This document shows, piece after piece, positions 51,350-60,736 of a DNA stretch of 64,000 nucleotides; the stretch's first letter is position 1; each line of letters starts with the position of its first letter. Below the pieces are notes generated by a model. The model worked only from the letters and a program-made list of their open reading frames with translations, did no database searches and had not been told where the DNA came from. The DNA comes from an uncultured Acidobacteriia bacterium (GTDB taxonomy: Bacteria; Acidobacteriota; Terriglobia; Bryobacterales; Bryobacteraceae). The DNA lies in NCBI GenBank assembly GCA_903875575.1, contig CAIQWJ010000020.1, positions 1 through 64,000 on the forward strand, in the 5' to 3' direction. The translations under genes were made by a program, and so were the position numbers.

Positions 51350-52273
51350 TCATTGCGCACGGACGGGACGCAGCCTTGTAGGTCGTGTAATTCGGGAGCG
51401 ATGGTCACGCAAGTAAGTCAGATCAGAAGGCACAAACGCAAGATTACGGCTTTCTGGCGATGTATGAGGCAATGACCGAATTTGCGCAGCGAATTGGTCG
51501 ATGGCGGCATCTGCCGCGGGCGTATCCAGTTCCGTCAACTGCGCGACCGCCCAATTAATCATTCTGAGATCTTTCTGATCACCGCTGATCCTTAAAGCCT
51601 TCGCCAACGCCGTCCCGCGATCTGACTCGCTGGCCAGGACTCGAATACGTGCCTCGCAGTACTGGATCATATCTTCCGCAGCCGCACCCGAATAGAGATC
51701 TCGCATTAACTTCTCTATCAATCCCAGGGATGGCATTGATCCCATGTCACACAGCTGATTGGCGCTCCACAGCTCGTCTCCGAGGCCCGAGCCCCTGAGC
51801 ACTCCTTCAAGAAACTCAATCTTTTGCTGTTGGCTGGTGATATTCAACAGCCGCGCCTGCCCCAAACCAACCTGAGCAGCCCATTGCACTCGCGCGGCAT
51901 CTCCGCGTTTGCGAGTCCCCGTCGGGCCGGTGGAAGTCAGAGACTGCAGGTAAGCGAACGCTACTTGATTTCCTGACTCGCCAAGTCGTTGCACCGAGTG
52001 CACCCTGACGGTTACGTTCCTGAACAGTGCTCGATCTTCTTCCCCGGTCGGCATTCCTGAGGTCCCTGCAATTGCCGGAGGCACCTTCTCCGGCGTGCCT
52101 TCCGCGATACATATGAGTGCCGTGATCGCCGCATCCGGGGATGGTGACGACATCGCCGCGACAAACATCGTGTCGACAATGGCCTCCTGGTTGGCGTACG
52201 GCGCCGTTGAATTGGCAAAACAAAGGCCAGGCAAAAGCGAACAAATAAGCGGTAGGATCAACGATTTTGTCAT
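51350..52273 (-). CDS. Exported hypothetical protein downstream of effector B (candidate immunity or accessory protein)
   Basis: ATG 52273 follows the ribosome site aaggaag and gives 307 residues. A signal peptide MTKSLILPLICSLLPGLCFA precedes an all-helical mature region rich in repeats of about 35 residues (EAIVDTMFVAAMSSPSPDAA, GDAARVQWAAQVGLGQARLL, LRMINWAVAQLTELDTPAAD), HEAT- or TPR-like. Family not recognised, and unlike the protein behind effector A. It starts 42 bases after effector B stops. Helical-repeat exported proteins can bind and block partner enzymes; an immunity role is inference. Confidence 0.6.
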   Translation of the reverse strand: MTKSLILPLICSLLPGLCFANSTAPYANQEAIVDTMFVAAMSSPSPDAAITALICIAEGTPEKVPPAIAGTSGMPTGEEDRALFRNVTVRVHSVQRLGESGNQVAFAYLQSLTSTGPTGTRKRGDAARVQWAAQVGLGQARLLNITSQQQKIEFLEGVLRGSGLGDELWSANQLCDMGSMPSLGLIEKLMRDLYSGAAAEDMIQYCEARIRVLASESDRGTALAKALRISGDQKDLRMINWAVAQLTELDTPAADAAIDQFAAQIRSLPHTSPESRNLAFVPSDLTYLRDHRSRITRPTRLRPVRAQ

Positions 52274-52314
52274 TCTTCCTTCTTTCGTTCTGAGAGAACC
52301 AGTGACAATCCCAT

Positions 52315-54945
52315 TCAACGGCCATCGGCAAAACTATAAGCATCTTCCTCAAGGGCCAGTTGCACGTTCGCAAGACTGTCGAACGCAGCATCGCCCAAGT
52401 AGGCGGTTTGCGAAATCGCGGACGCGCCATTAGGCTGAGCAGTGCAAGTCGTCCTTTGTGCCGTACTGTCGGTGACTACGTTATTAGGGGCAACTGAGTA
52501 CAGATGCTGCGCGTTCACAAGGAAGTCCTGATCTGCGTCCGCAGCCTGGGTCGTTTGAATTCCCTGGTAGACGTGCCTTGCTTCGTGAATCAAAGAATTC
52601 TGGAGGTATCCGGCGCGCTGATGACCGCAAACGGCTAGCCCATCTTTATTCGCCCGCATTTCAGGGAGGTATGGATTGAGTGTTACGGGGGATGTCGCGT
52701 CATGGCGGATATCAGTCTTACCGCCAGCGCCCCCATTAATATAGCCTACGGTGTAGCTAAAGATTGAATTCAGAACGGTCCTGGTATCGCCACCGGCATG
52801 AGCAAAAACATCGTTGGTCTGTGTCTGGAACCAAGCGGGAACTGGTCCCGACGCCCTTGGGTCAATTGGGGCCGTCGCTGCAGGAGTGATCCATTGGGGA
52901 ACTGTCAAATCACCACCGTAAACCGAGTAATTCGTTGACATGATCTTTGCAGGATTCGGCGGATCAATGCCAGTCCAAGAGGTCGCCAGTGAACGGGCCA
53001 CAAATGTTGTTGACCCGCCACCATTGGCGGATACGAACACCGACTCAGGTAAGCTCGCACCACGTTCAGTATTGTCGGTATAGACCTCGTGGTACCTAAG
53101 CAAGCTGGTATCTTCCGCAATGAATACCGTGCCGCCAAATGTCGTGACCGGCACACCATTATCTGCCCGAACCGCTTGCACTTTAATCGTCGTATCTTCC
53201 GAGTAGTTATTTGAGGAGTTAATGACGGTCACACCAACCTGAGACAATTGCATCTGAATTTCGACGGTTTCAACTGTCATTGGCTGTGAATACATGTTAC
53301 CTGTCGGAAATACCTGGACTTGTGCGGAACTTGTACCCTGCGCAAGCGTCAGTGAGCCGCCGATTGTGGAGTCGGTCCACCCTGTTACGCCAAACGAGGA
53401 ATACCCTCCCGCATTGCCAACCACCGACACCGAGCCTTGGGCCGAACCAAAACCACTTCCGTTGATCGTAACACCAAGGTTGGCTGGCCCGACCACAAAT
53501 GTGTTCGGGGCGAGGCTGGAAATGTGTGCGATGCCGAATACCGGGATGGTGAAGTAGCCGCTGCTGCTTCCGCCGCCGTTGGTTCCGCCTCCCTGAAAGC
53601 CCAGTCCGGAATTGTAACCGGACGATGTCACGCTGATCCCGGCGTATCCGCCAGGTGTTGTCCCCGGGACAGCAAGCGTGAACGACGCCGATGCCGTTAC
53701 GTAGTTATCGAAAGCCGATACATTCCCGCCTGAGAAGGTCATCTGACCTCCACCAGGAAGCCAGACCGTGACTGAAGGCGCGGTCCCGAATCCGGTGCCG
53801 TAGACAGTGACGTTGTACACGTTGCCGGCGACGAGAGACGTCTGATTGACGGAATTGATAGTCAGGCCAACGGAGGATACGACCGGTGTGGGATCCGGCA
53901 CGACTACCTTCGCCGAGGTATTCATCGCACTATAGCCTGGCTGTCCGGTGTGTTGCGGAATAAACGTGCCATTGTATCCGTGGGAGAAAACCTGAACACC
54001 AACCGAGCCGGAGACTAACCCGTGGTAGGCGGGGACCGTCGCGTTTATCACGGTGTCGGTGGAATTGGTAATAGAGGCAAAAGCGGCGATTCCCTCTGGA
54101 GTTACGAATCCCAGGTCAGGCGAGGAGCCGAAGCCGCTGCCCTGGACGGTAATGGTGTTGGCCTGACCGTAGGTCCAGTTGGCGGGTGAGACGGATGAGA
54201 TGGAAGGGGTGGGATCTCCGCCGTTGACGGTAAACTGGTCGCTGCTGTCATTGATGATTGCGCTGGAGCCCCAACAGGTGGTGAGCTGCACCGTCTTGAT
54301 CCCCAGCGAAAGCAGGGGCGAGCTGTTGCCGGAATATGCCACATTCACCTGGTAGTCGCTGACGTAGGTGACGGTTACCGGTGAACCGTCGAGCGTTACC
54401 GAGACATTGCAACTGCCGTCTCCTGACAAATACCAGCCGTAGATGCCTATCCAGCCGTCGTGTCCTGCTGGTCCGCTGGACGGGTAAATGCCGCCGATGA
54501 TGGGCTGCTCCGGGGTGGCCTGCTGGACGACGTACGTGACAGCGTCGCTGTCATATCCGTAATTTTCCCAAGTGGCGAGGTAATCGTTATAGAAATAGTG
54601 GAAACCTGCGATGGTGTAAGTGGAGCCGGATGAACCGTAGTCCCAAATGGCGACCTGGGCATCCATGACATCCCAGTCTCCGTCCTGGGACCAGCCTGTG
54701 AACCTGCCGTCAACGTATTCCTGGCCTTGCACGTAGGCTCCGCACATGTATGACCACTCGCAGTCGGCGTAATTGACCACGGAGTAGCTGGTGAGCTGAA
54801 TAAAGTCACCGGAAACGTCGGCAGCGCTGCCCCAGTCCATTGCCTGAGCCCGGGTTCCGCCAAAGAGTGCCATCAACAAGATTATGACAGCCAGCGGGGC
54901 TAATGATTTCGCGGATAATAATGCCGCGCGAAGAGCAAGTTTCAT
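52315..54945 (-). CDS. Secreted TIG-domain protein with zincin-like C-terminus (effector B)
   Basis: The 876-residue paralogue of the 47613-49877 protein has the same signal peptide, cysteine-containing region and first TIG domains (residues 1-350). It then has its own TIG domains (LVAGNVYNVTVYGTGFG; NTFVVGPANLGVTINGSGFG), a beta domain (about 570-680) and a C-terminal region with NSLIHEARHVYQGIQ (HExxH at 787-791) and LALEEDAYSFA (Glu866/867, likely third zinc ligand). The pattern is that of a zinc metallopeptidase such as those in bacterial toxins and ImmA-like enzymes. The target is unknown. The partner gene upstream overlaps by ATGA but is 5-prime truncated. Confidence 0.75.
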   Translation of the reverse strand: MKLALRAALLSAKSLAPLAVIILLMALFGGTRAQAMDWGSAADVSGDFIQLTSYSVVNYADCEWSYMCGAYVQGQEYVDGRFTGWSQDGDWDVMDAQVAIWDYGSSGSTYTIAGFHYFYNDYLATWENYGYDSDAVTYVVQQATPEQPIIGGIYPSSGPAGHDGWIGIYGWYLSGDGSCNVSVTLDGSPVTVTYVSDYQVNVAYSGNSSPLLSLGIKTVQLTTCWGSSAIINDSSDQFTVNGGDPTPSISSVSPANWTYGQANTITVQGSGFGSSPDLGFVTPEGIAAFASITNSTDTVINATVPAYHGLVSGSVGVQVFSHGYNGTFIPQHTGQPGYSAMNTSAKVVVPDPTPVVSSVGLTINSVNQTSLVAGNVYNVTVYGTGFGTAPSVTVWLPGGGQMTFSGGNVSAFDNYVTASASFTLAVPGTTPGGYAGISVTSSGYNSGLGFQGGGTNGGGSSSGYFTIPVFGIAHISSLAPNTFVVGPANLGVTINGSGFGSAQGSVSVVGNAGGYSSFGVTGWTDSTIGGSLTLAQGTSSAQVQVFPTGNMYSQPMTVETVEIQMQLSQVGVTVINSSNNYSEDTTIKVQAVRADNGVPVTTFGGTVFIAEDTSLLRYHEVYTDNTERGASLPESVFVSANGGGSTTFVARSLATSWTGIDPPNPAKIMSTNYSVYGGDLTVPQWITPAATAPIDPRASGPVPAWFQTQTNDVFAHAGGDTRTVLNSIFSYTVGYINGGAGGKTDIRHDATSPVTLNPYLPEMRANKDGLAVCGHQRAGYLQNSLIHEARHVYQGIQTTQAADADQDFLVNAQHLYSVAPNNVVTDSTAQRTTCTAQPNGASAISQTAYLGDAAFDSLANVQLALEEDAYSFADGR

Positions 54946-55328
54946 TTTGTCCTCCTGACCGGAGGGTCGCGGTGTTTGATTCGGGGCGCTTCGCTGCCGA
55001 CGACAAAGGCGTAGAGGACGGCATAACGTTTCTCACCCAGGCCTGACTTGAGTTGTTTGACGTAGTCGGTGACGATCTTCTCCCTGGCGTTCTCGAGTTG
55101 CAGGATTTGGGCGTGATCCTGACCGGAAACCTTAAAAGGTGGCGGGTATTTCGCCAATATTGTTTTGATTGTGGCGAGACTGGTTTTGTCGAAGGCGGTG
55201 AGATCCGTCATGCACCGGGCGGCCGTGCTCTTGACGAGAGCTTCTTCTGCATCGGACAGGCCAGCGGCTGTTTTGACGTGGTGGCGAGGCACGGAGTCGC
55301 CGGGGATAGCAAGTGCCATGGAGGGTGT
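53889..55328. repeat. Segmental duplication block, copy B
   Basis: Counterpart of 48822-50260 in direct orientation, about 5.07 kb away. The right end cuts the partner gene, marking the duplication breakpoint. A diverged relative of the 24-bp interspersed repeat lies directly beyond it (55344-55376). Confidence 0.85.
54942..55319 (-). pseudogene. 5-prime-truncated copy of the effector partner gene
   Basis: The 125 residues from ATG 55319 match the C-terminal half of the 49874-50647 product (DSVPRHHVKTAAGLSDAEEA onward) with only a few changes. The signal sequence and Pro-rich linker are missing: homology stops sharply at 55328, 65 bases before valS. Without a signal the product would stay in the cytoplasm. 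It still overlaps the effector B start, so it may serve only for translational coupling. Confidence 0.7.
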
Positions 55329-55343
55329 GATTGCGTTTTTAGC

Positions 55344-55376
55344 GGGCCGCTCCTTACAGTCGTGGTTCGGTAAAGG
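55344..55376. repeat. Diverged copy of the 24-bp interspersed repeat
   Basis: The sequence ccgctccttacagtcgtgg, then ttcggtaaa, resembles tcgctcccttgcggtcgcgg at 2874 and 42771 with several changes. It sits between the duplication breakpoint and the valS start, where a promoter for valS would also be expected. Confidence 0.45.
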
Positions 55377-55393
55377 TTAAACTGAAGATTCCC

Positions 55394-58012
55394 ATGGAAA
55401 TTGAAAAGGTTTACGAGCCACGGCGCTTCGAGCCGCGCTGGGCCCAGTGGTGGGTCGAGAGCGGCATTTACAGAGCGGAACTGATACCGGGCAAGCCGGT
55501 ATTTTCGCTGGTGATTCCGCCGCCGAATGTCACCGGTGTCCTGCATATGGGGCACATGCTGGAGCACACGGAGATTGACGTCACGGTGCGGTGGCATCGT
55601 ATGCGCGGGGATTCCACGCTCTGGTTGCCGGGGATGGATCATGCCGGGATCGCGACCGAAATGGTGGTCGCGAAGCAACTGGCGAGCGAAGGTATTTCGT
55701 ATCGCCGGGATCTGACACGCGAGGCTTTTGTGGAGCGCGTCTGGCAGTGGAAGGCGGAATCGGGCGGGATCATTCAGGAGCAGATGCGGCAGATCGGCGC
55801 CAGCTGCGACTGGTCGCGGGAGCGGTTTACATTCGATCCGGGGCTTTCGCGAGCGGTTCGGGAAGTGTTTGTTTCGCTGCATGAGCGCGGGCTGATTTAT
55901 CGCGGCGAGTACATGGTCAACTGGTGTCCCGGTTGCAATACGGCGATTTCCGATCTGGAGAGCATCCACGAGGAAATGGCCGGGAGTTTGTGGCACATCA
56001 AGTACCCGGTGGTAGGGACGGACAAGTTCCTGACGGTGGCGACGACGCGGCCGGAGACGATGCTGGGCGATTCGGCGGTGGCGATTAACCCGACCGATGA
56101 ACGGTATCTGGATCTGCACGGGAAGACGGTGCGGCTGCCGCTGATGGATCGCGAGATTCCCATCATTCTGGACGATATGGCCGACCCGAAGTTCGGGACT
56201 GGTGTGGTCAAGATCACGCCGGCGCACGATCCGAACGATTTCGAGGCGGGGAAGCGGCATTCGCTGCCGTTGATTGAGGTCATTGGGCGCGACGCGAAGA
56301 TTACGACGGCCGGTGGTGGTTATGCGGGCCTGGACAGGTATGAGGCGCGCAAGAAGATTGTGGCCGATCTGGATGCGCTCGGGCTGCTGGCGCGGGTGGA
56401 AGATTACACGGTGAATCCGGGTAAGTGCCAGCGCTGCAAGAGCGTGGTGGAGCCGCTGGTTTCGAAGCAGTGGTTTGTTCGGACGAAGCCGCTGGCAGAG
56501 AAGGCCATTGCGGCGGTGGACGAGAAGCGGATCGAGATTGTGCCGGATGTCTGGGTGAAGACCTGGAATGAGTGGATGCACAATATCCGCGACTGGTGTA
56601 TTTCGCGGCAGTTGTGGTGGGGGCATCGCATTCCGGTCTGGTATTGCGACGCGTGCGGCGAGGTGGTGATTACGCGCGAAGATCCGACGGAGTGCCCGAA
56701 GTGCAAAGGCGCGCTGCGGCAGGATCCGGATGTGCTGGATACGTGGTTTAGCTCGGGGCTCTGGCCGTTTTCGACGCTGGGCTGGCCCGATAAAACTGAG
56801 GATCTGAAGAATTTCTATCCGACTTCGACGCTGATCACCGGGTTCGACATTTTGTTCTTCTGGGTGGCGCGCATGGCGATGCTGGGCATCGAATTCATGG
56901 GCGACGTGCCGTTCCGTCAGGTTTATATTCACGGGCTGGTGCGGGATGCGGATAAGCAGAAGATGTCGAAGACCAAGGGCAATGTGATTGACCCGCTGGT
57001 GGTGACGGAGAAGTACGGGACGGACGCGGTGCGCATGGCGCTGCTGATGGGGGCGGCTCCGGGGACGGATATCGTCTTCACGAACGAGCGGGTGGAGAGT
57101 TCGCGGGCGTTTGCGAATAAGATCTGGAACGCGTCGCGGTTCCTCTTTATGAATATGGACCGCTGCGGCGTGGAACCGTGGATGGCGGAGGATCTGAATT
57201 CGTATGCGCCGGGCAAGGATGCTCCGATTGAGGACCGGTGGATTTTCCATCGGATCAATGAGTGCGCGAAGGAAGCGAACCGGGCGATTGAGCAGTTCCG
57301 GTATCACGAAGCGGCGCAGAGCGTGTGGCGGTTTTTCTGGAACGAGTTCTGCGACTGGTATGTGGAGCTGAAGAAGCTGCGGTTTACGGAAGGTTCGGGG
57401 CTCAATAACGACTGGCGGAATCTTCTGGCTGCGTTTGAGAGTGCTCTGCGGCTGCTGCATCCGGTGATGCCGTTCTTGACGGAGGAGTTGTGGCATCGTT
57501 TGGGCGGGGCGGAAGGCAAGTCGATCTCGCTGGCGGAATATCCGGAGTATCTTGAGGCGCGGTGCGACGAGGCGGCTGAGCGCGAGATCCAGCAGTTGCA
57601 GGACGTTGTGACGGCGCTGCGGAATCTGCGGGCGGATTTGAGTCTGGATCCGAAGATGCCGCTGGAAGGGTTGATTTCCGGGGCGGATGTGGCGGTGCAC
57701 TCGGTGGCGATTCAGAAGCTGGCGGGTGTGACGCTGCGGGCGGGGGAGACGCCGAAGACCGGGGCGGTGAAGTCGATGTCTGGCTTTACGGTGTCGGTGG
57801 ATGTGCCGCAGGGGCAGATGGAAGTGCAGAAGAAGAGGCTGGAGAAGGAGCGCGATCAGCTGGTGAAGAATATCGCGAATTCGGACCGGCAACTATCTGA
57901 TGAGGTGTTTTTGGGGAAGGCTCCGCAGAAGGTGGTGGATTCGATTCGGGCCAAGCGGGCCGAGTATGCGGAGCAGTTGAAGAAGGTGGAAGACGGATTG
58001 GGTGGGGTTTGA
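55394..58012 (+). CDS. valS: Valyl-tRNA synthetase
   Basis: The 872-residue class I synthetase has the HIGH-type motif as [15 protein letters not shown] (about residue 51), the editing domain ([20 protein letters not shown]), [18 protein letters not shown], the KMSKS-type motif [12 protein letters not shown] (about 522), the anticodon-binding domain and a C-terminal coiled coil ([20 protein letters not shown]). It charges tRNA-Val. Full length for the bacterial form. The upstream gap of 65 bases contains a duplication breakpoint, so its promoter may have been altered. Confidence 0.97.
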   Translation: MEIEKVYEPRRFEPRWAQWWVESGIYRAELIPGKPVFSLVIPPPNVTGVLHMGHMLEHTEIDVTVRWHRMRGDSTLWLPGMDHAGIATEMVVAKQLASEGISYRRDLTREAFVERVWQWKAESGGIIQEQMRQIGASCDWSRERFTFDPGLSRAVREVFVSLHERGLIYRGEYMVNWCPGCNTAISDLESIHEEMAGSLWHIKYPVVGTDKFLTVATTRPETMLGDSAVAINPTDERYLDLHGKTVRLPLMDREIPIILDDMADPKFGTGVVKITPAHDPNDFEAGKRHSLPLIEVIGRDAKITTAGGGYAGLDRYEARKKIVADLDALGLLARVEDYTVNPGKCQRCKSVVEPLVSKQWFVRTKPLAEKAIAAVDEKRIEIVPDVWVKTWNEWMHNIRDWCISRQLWWGHRIPVWYCDACGEVVITREDPTECPKCKGALRQDPDVLDTWFSSGLWPFSTLGWPDKTEDLKNFYPTSTLITGFDILFFWVARMAMLGIEFMGDVPFRQVYIHGLVRDADKQKMSKTKGNVIDPLVVTEKYGTDAVRMALLMGAAPGTDIVFTNERVESSRAFANKIWNASRFLFMNMDRCGVEPWMAEDLNSYAPGKDAPIEDRWIFHRINECAKEANRAIEQFRYHEAAQSVWRFFWNEFCDWYVELKKLRFTEGSGLNNDWRNLLAAFESALRLLHPVMPFLTEELWHRLGGAEGKSISLAEYPEYLEARCDEAAEREIQQLQDVVTALRNLRADLSLDPKMPLEGLISGADVAVHSVAIQKLAGVTLRAGETPKTGAVKSMSGFTVSVDVPQGQMEVQKKRLEKERDQLVKNIANSDRQLSDEVFLGKAPQKVVDSIRAKRAEYAEQLKKVEDGLGGV

Positions 58013-58037
58013 GGTTGCGGGGGAGCGGCGTTCGGGG

Positions 58038-58085
58038 TGCCAGTCGGAAACCCGGCGGCAGGACCGAAGCCCCGGCCCCACACTG
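58038..58085. repeat. Degenerate palindromic repeat between valS and nadC
   Basis: The stretch gccagtcggaaacccggcgg, then caggaccgaagccccggccccac, resembles the tandem-hairpin repeat at 1070-1110 (xGGAAACC...GCAGG...GCCCCAC) and may be a decayed member of the same family. Confidence 0.35.
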
Positions 58086-58096
58086 GCGGTGAGTTG

Positions 58097-58909
58097 ATGA
58101 GGGAACTGATTGAACTCGCGCTGCGGGAAGACATTGGGTCGGGAGATGTGACGTCCTCTGCGTGCGTACCGGCGGGTCAGTTGGCGCGGGGGACGTTTCT
58201 GACGCGGGAGCCTCTGACGCTGGCGGGGATGGAGGTGCTGGCTGCAATCTATGCAATGAGGGGCGGCGTGATCGATCTTCAACTGCTGCATCGCGATGGG
58301 GAGACGCTGACGGCGAATTCGGCCGTAGCGATTGTGCGGGGCCAGGCGCGCACGTTGCTGGAATGCGAGCGGACGGCTCTGAACTTTTTGCAGCATCTTT
58401 CCGGAGTGGCAACGCTGGCGCACGCTTATGCTGCTGAAGTTGCGCACACGAAATGCCGGGTTTTGGACACGCGTAAGACTATTCCTGGCTTCCGACAACT
58501 GGACAAAGAAGCGGCGGCGGCGGGAGGCGTAACCAATCACCGGATGGGCTTGTACGACGCCATTCTGATCAAGAATAATCACATTGCGGCGGCGGGAGGA
58601 GTGCGAGCTGCAATGCGGAACGCGCGCGGGTGCGGGCTGCCTCTGGAGATTGAAGTTCGCACGCCGGCGGAACTCGAAGATGCGCTGAACGAGGGCGCGG
58701 AGCATCTGCTGCTGGATAATCTGACGCCGGCGGAAGCGCGGGAGTGGATTGAGCGTATAGGCGGGCGGGCGAAGGTGGAGCTTTCAGGCGGGATCACGCT
58801 GGAGACGGTGCGGGCGTTTGCGGAAACCGGGGCGGATTTTGTCTCCGTGGGGGCGATCACGCATTCGGCGAGGGCGGTGGATCTTAGTTTCCGGCTGGAA
58901 CTTTTATGA
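58097..58909 (+). CDS. nadC: Nicotinate-nucleotide pyrophosphorylase (quinolinate phosphoribosyltransferase)
   Basis: ATG 58097 gives 270 residues, matching the family (an upstream in-frame ATG at 58037 would add repeat-derived residues). Motifs: LREDIGSGDVTSSACVPAG, ERTALNFLQHLSGVATLA, LDTRKTIPGFRQLDKEAAAA, GGVTNHRMGLYDAILIKNNH, IEVRTPAELEDAL and VELSGGITLETV. It makes nicotinate mononucleotide from quinolinate and PRPP in NAD synthesis. Stop overlaps the birA start (ATGA). Confidence 0.96.
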   Translation: MRELIELALREDIGSGDVTSSACVPAGQLARGTFLTREPLTLAGMEVLAAIYAMRGGVIDLQLLHRDGETLTANSAVAIVRGQARTLLECERTALNFLQHLSGVATLAHAYAAEVAHTKCRVLDTRKTIPGFRQLDKEAAAAGGVTNHRMGLYDAILIKNNHIAAAGGVRAAMRNARGCGLPLEIEVRTPAELEDALNEGAEHLLLDNLTPAEAREWIERIGGRAKVELSGGITLETVRAFAETGADFVSVGAITHSARAVDLSFRLELL

Positions 58910-59604
58910 TTGTCAGGCTGCGCACGACGACGTCGACCATGAAGGACGCGGCGGTGCTGGCGGCAAGTGGCGAGCCTCACGGTACGGCAGTGATGGCGGA
59001 GCTGCAGACGGCGGGGATCGGGCGGCAGGGTCATGTGTGGCATTCGGCGGATATGGGTGGGCTCTATATATCGATCGTGCTGCGGGTGAATATCGGGATG
59101 GCGGAAACGCCATTGTTGACGATGGCGCTGGGGCTGGCGGTGCAGAGGGCCGTGAACGATCTGGCGCAGGTTTCGGCGGATATCCGGTGGCCGAACGATG
59201 TGATGCTGAGTGAGCGGAAGCTGGCTGGGATTATTGTGCAGGCGGCGGAGGGCGCGCTGATTGCGGGGATCGGGATCAACGTGAATCAGGAGTCGTTTCC
59301 CGGAGAACTGGCGGATTTGGCGACTTCACTGAAACTGGAGACTGGAAGGGAATACTCAAAAGACGCAATTGCGGACAGGGTGATTGCGGAATCACTGCGG
59401 CATTCGTCGTTACTGGCGGAGAAGGGGAAGCGGGAGATACTCCGGCGGTTTGAGGAGAGTTCGACGTGGCCGCGGGGTAAGGCAGTGGAAGTGGATGGCA
59501 GGCTGCGGGGCGTAACCGCCGGGCTGGATGAGAACGGATTTCTGCTGGTGCAGACTCCGGAGAAACTGGAGACGGTGATGGCGGGTGGGGTGAGGCCCCT
59601 GTGA
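58906..59604 (+). CDS. birA: Biotin--acetyl-CoA-carboxylase ligase
   Basis: The 232-residue protein is a biotin ligase without the N-terminal DNA-binding domain: RLRTTTSTMKDAAVLAASGE, MAELQTAGIGRQGHVWHS (biotin loop), IRWPNDVMLSERKLAGIIVQ and IAGIGINVNQE, with a small C-terminal SH3-like domain (AVEVDGRLRGVTAGLDENGF). It attaches biotin to carboxyl carrier protein. Lacking the helix-turn-helix, it cannot act as the biotin repressor. Operon with nadC and anmK. Confidence 0.93.
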   Translation: MIVRLRTTTSTMKDAAVLAASGEPHGTAVMAELQTAGIGRQGHVWHSADMGGLYISIVLRVNIGMAETPLLTMALGLAVQRAVNDLAQVSADIRWPNDVMLSERKLAGIIVQAAEGALIAGIGINVNQESFPGELADLATSLKLETGREYSKDAIADRVIAESLRHSSLLAEKGKREILRRFEESSTWPRGKAVEVDGRLRGVTAGLDENGFLLVQTPEKLETVMAGGVRPL

Positions 59605-59611
59605 GGTATAC

Positions 59612-60736
59612 ATGCGCGTAGCGGGTATCATGAGCGGGACGTCCGTGGATGGCGTGGATGTGGCGATTGTGGATATTGCAGGGAAACGTATCCGGACGGT
59701 GGGGCACGCGGGATTTGGGTTCAAGCCCGGTCTGCGGGGCCGGATACTGGCAGTTTCGAATGCGAATTGTGGTACGGGCGATATCTCCGAGCTGAATTTT
59801 GAGCTGGGCGAAGTTTACGCGCAGGCGGTCCTGGATGCGTGCGTGAAATGCAAGGTGGCAGCGGAATCGATTGAGTTGGTGGGGAGCCATGGGCAGACGA
59901 TTTATCACAACGGTCTTTATTTCAAGAGATCGGGGCAGAGGCCGAATACCCTGCAAATCGGTGAAGCATCGGTAATTGCGGAGAGGTTGGGCGTGCCTGT
60001 GGTGTCGGATTTCCGCACGCGTGATATTGCGGCTGGCGGGCAGGGCGCACCGCTGGTGCCGCTGGTGGATTATCTGCTTTTCGGGAGTACTGAGAAGTCT
60101 CGGGTGGCACTTAATATCGGTGGGATCGCGAATGTGACGATATTGCCGCGGGGCGGAACCGAGGCGGAAGTGGTGGCGTTCGATACGGGCCCCGGAAACA
60201 TGGTGATGGACCAACTGGTGGAGTTTGCAACTGGGGGTAAGTCGCATTATGACGCCGGCGGGAGGATGGCGGCGCGCGGATATCTGAATCGCCCGCTCCT
60301 GGACAAATTGTTAAGGGACCCATATTTTACGGCGTCGCCGCCGAAATCGGCCGGGCGGGAGCAGTACGGCAAAGCTTTTGTGGAAAGAATGGTGGCGACC
60401 GGGTTGCCGTTGCCGGATCTGGTTGCGACGGCCACGGCGTTTACGGCTGCGGCGATTGCAAGTGGGATCGGGAGATTCGGGCCACCGGCCGGGGAACTGA
60501 TCGTCTCCGGTGGCGGTGTGCATAATCGGCAACTGATGGCACAGATTCAGGCTTTTCTGCCGGCATGGGTGGTGCAGACGAGCGCAGATTTCGGGGTGGA
60601 CCCCGATGCGAAAGAAGCGATTGCTTTCGCCGTTTTGGCGTACCGGACGTGGAAGAAGCAGACGGGTAATCTGCCTTCGGCGACCGGAGCGCGCCGCGCA
60701 GTGGTTTTAGGCAAGGTGACTTTTGGAACCAGGTAA
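59612..60736 (+). CDS. anmK: Anhydro-N-acetylmuramic acid kinase
   Basis: The 374-residue protein begins MRVAGIMSGTSVDGVDVAIV and carries VELVGSHGQTIYHNG, VVSDFRTRDIAAGGQGAPLV, NIGGIANVTILP, FDTGPGNMVMD and ELIVSGGGVHNRQLM. It phosphorylates and opens anhydro-MurNAc to MurNAc-6-phosphate, returning cell-wall turnover products to metabolism. Full length. It overlaps the next gene by 14 bases. Confidence 0.95.
   Translation: MRVAGIMSGTSVDGVDVAIVDIAGKRIRTVGHAGFGFKPGLRGRILAVSNANCGTGDISELNFELGEVYAQAVLDACVKCKVAAESIELVGSHGQTIYHNGLYFKRSGQRPNTLQIGEASVIAERLGVPVVSDFRTRDIAAGGQGAPLVPLVDYLLFGSTEKSRVALNIGGIANVTILPRGGTEAEVVAFDTGPGNMVMDQLVEFATGGKSHYDAGGRMAARGYLNRPLLDKLLRDPYFTASPPKSAGREQYGKAFVERMVATGLPLPDLVATATAFTAAAIASGIGRFGPPAGELIVSGGGVHNRQLMAQIQAFLPAWVVQTSADFGVDPDAKEAIAFAVLAYRTWKKQTGNLPSATGARRAVVLGKVTFGTR

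Noticed and set aside
47613-54945. Rhs, CDI or T6SS identity for the effector cassette
   Set aside because: No YD repeats, haemagglutinin repeats, PAAR, VgrG or TpsB-like partner seen; the stem is TIG domains with an ordinary signal peptide.
55208-57892. 894-codon open frame on the minus strand
   Set aside because: It lies antisense to valS and is rich in Arg/His/Pro/Leu; a codon-bias shadow of a high-GC gene.
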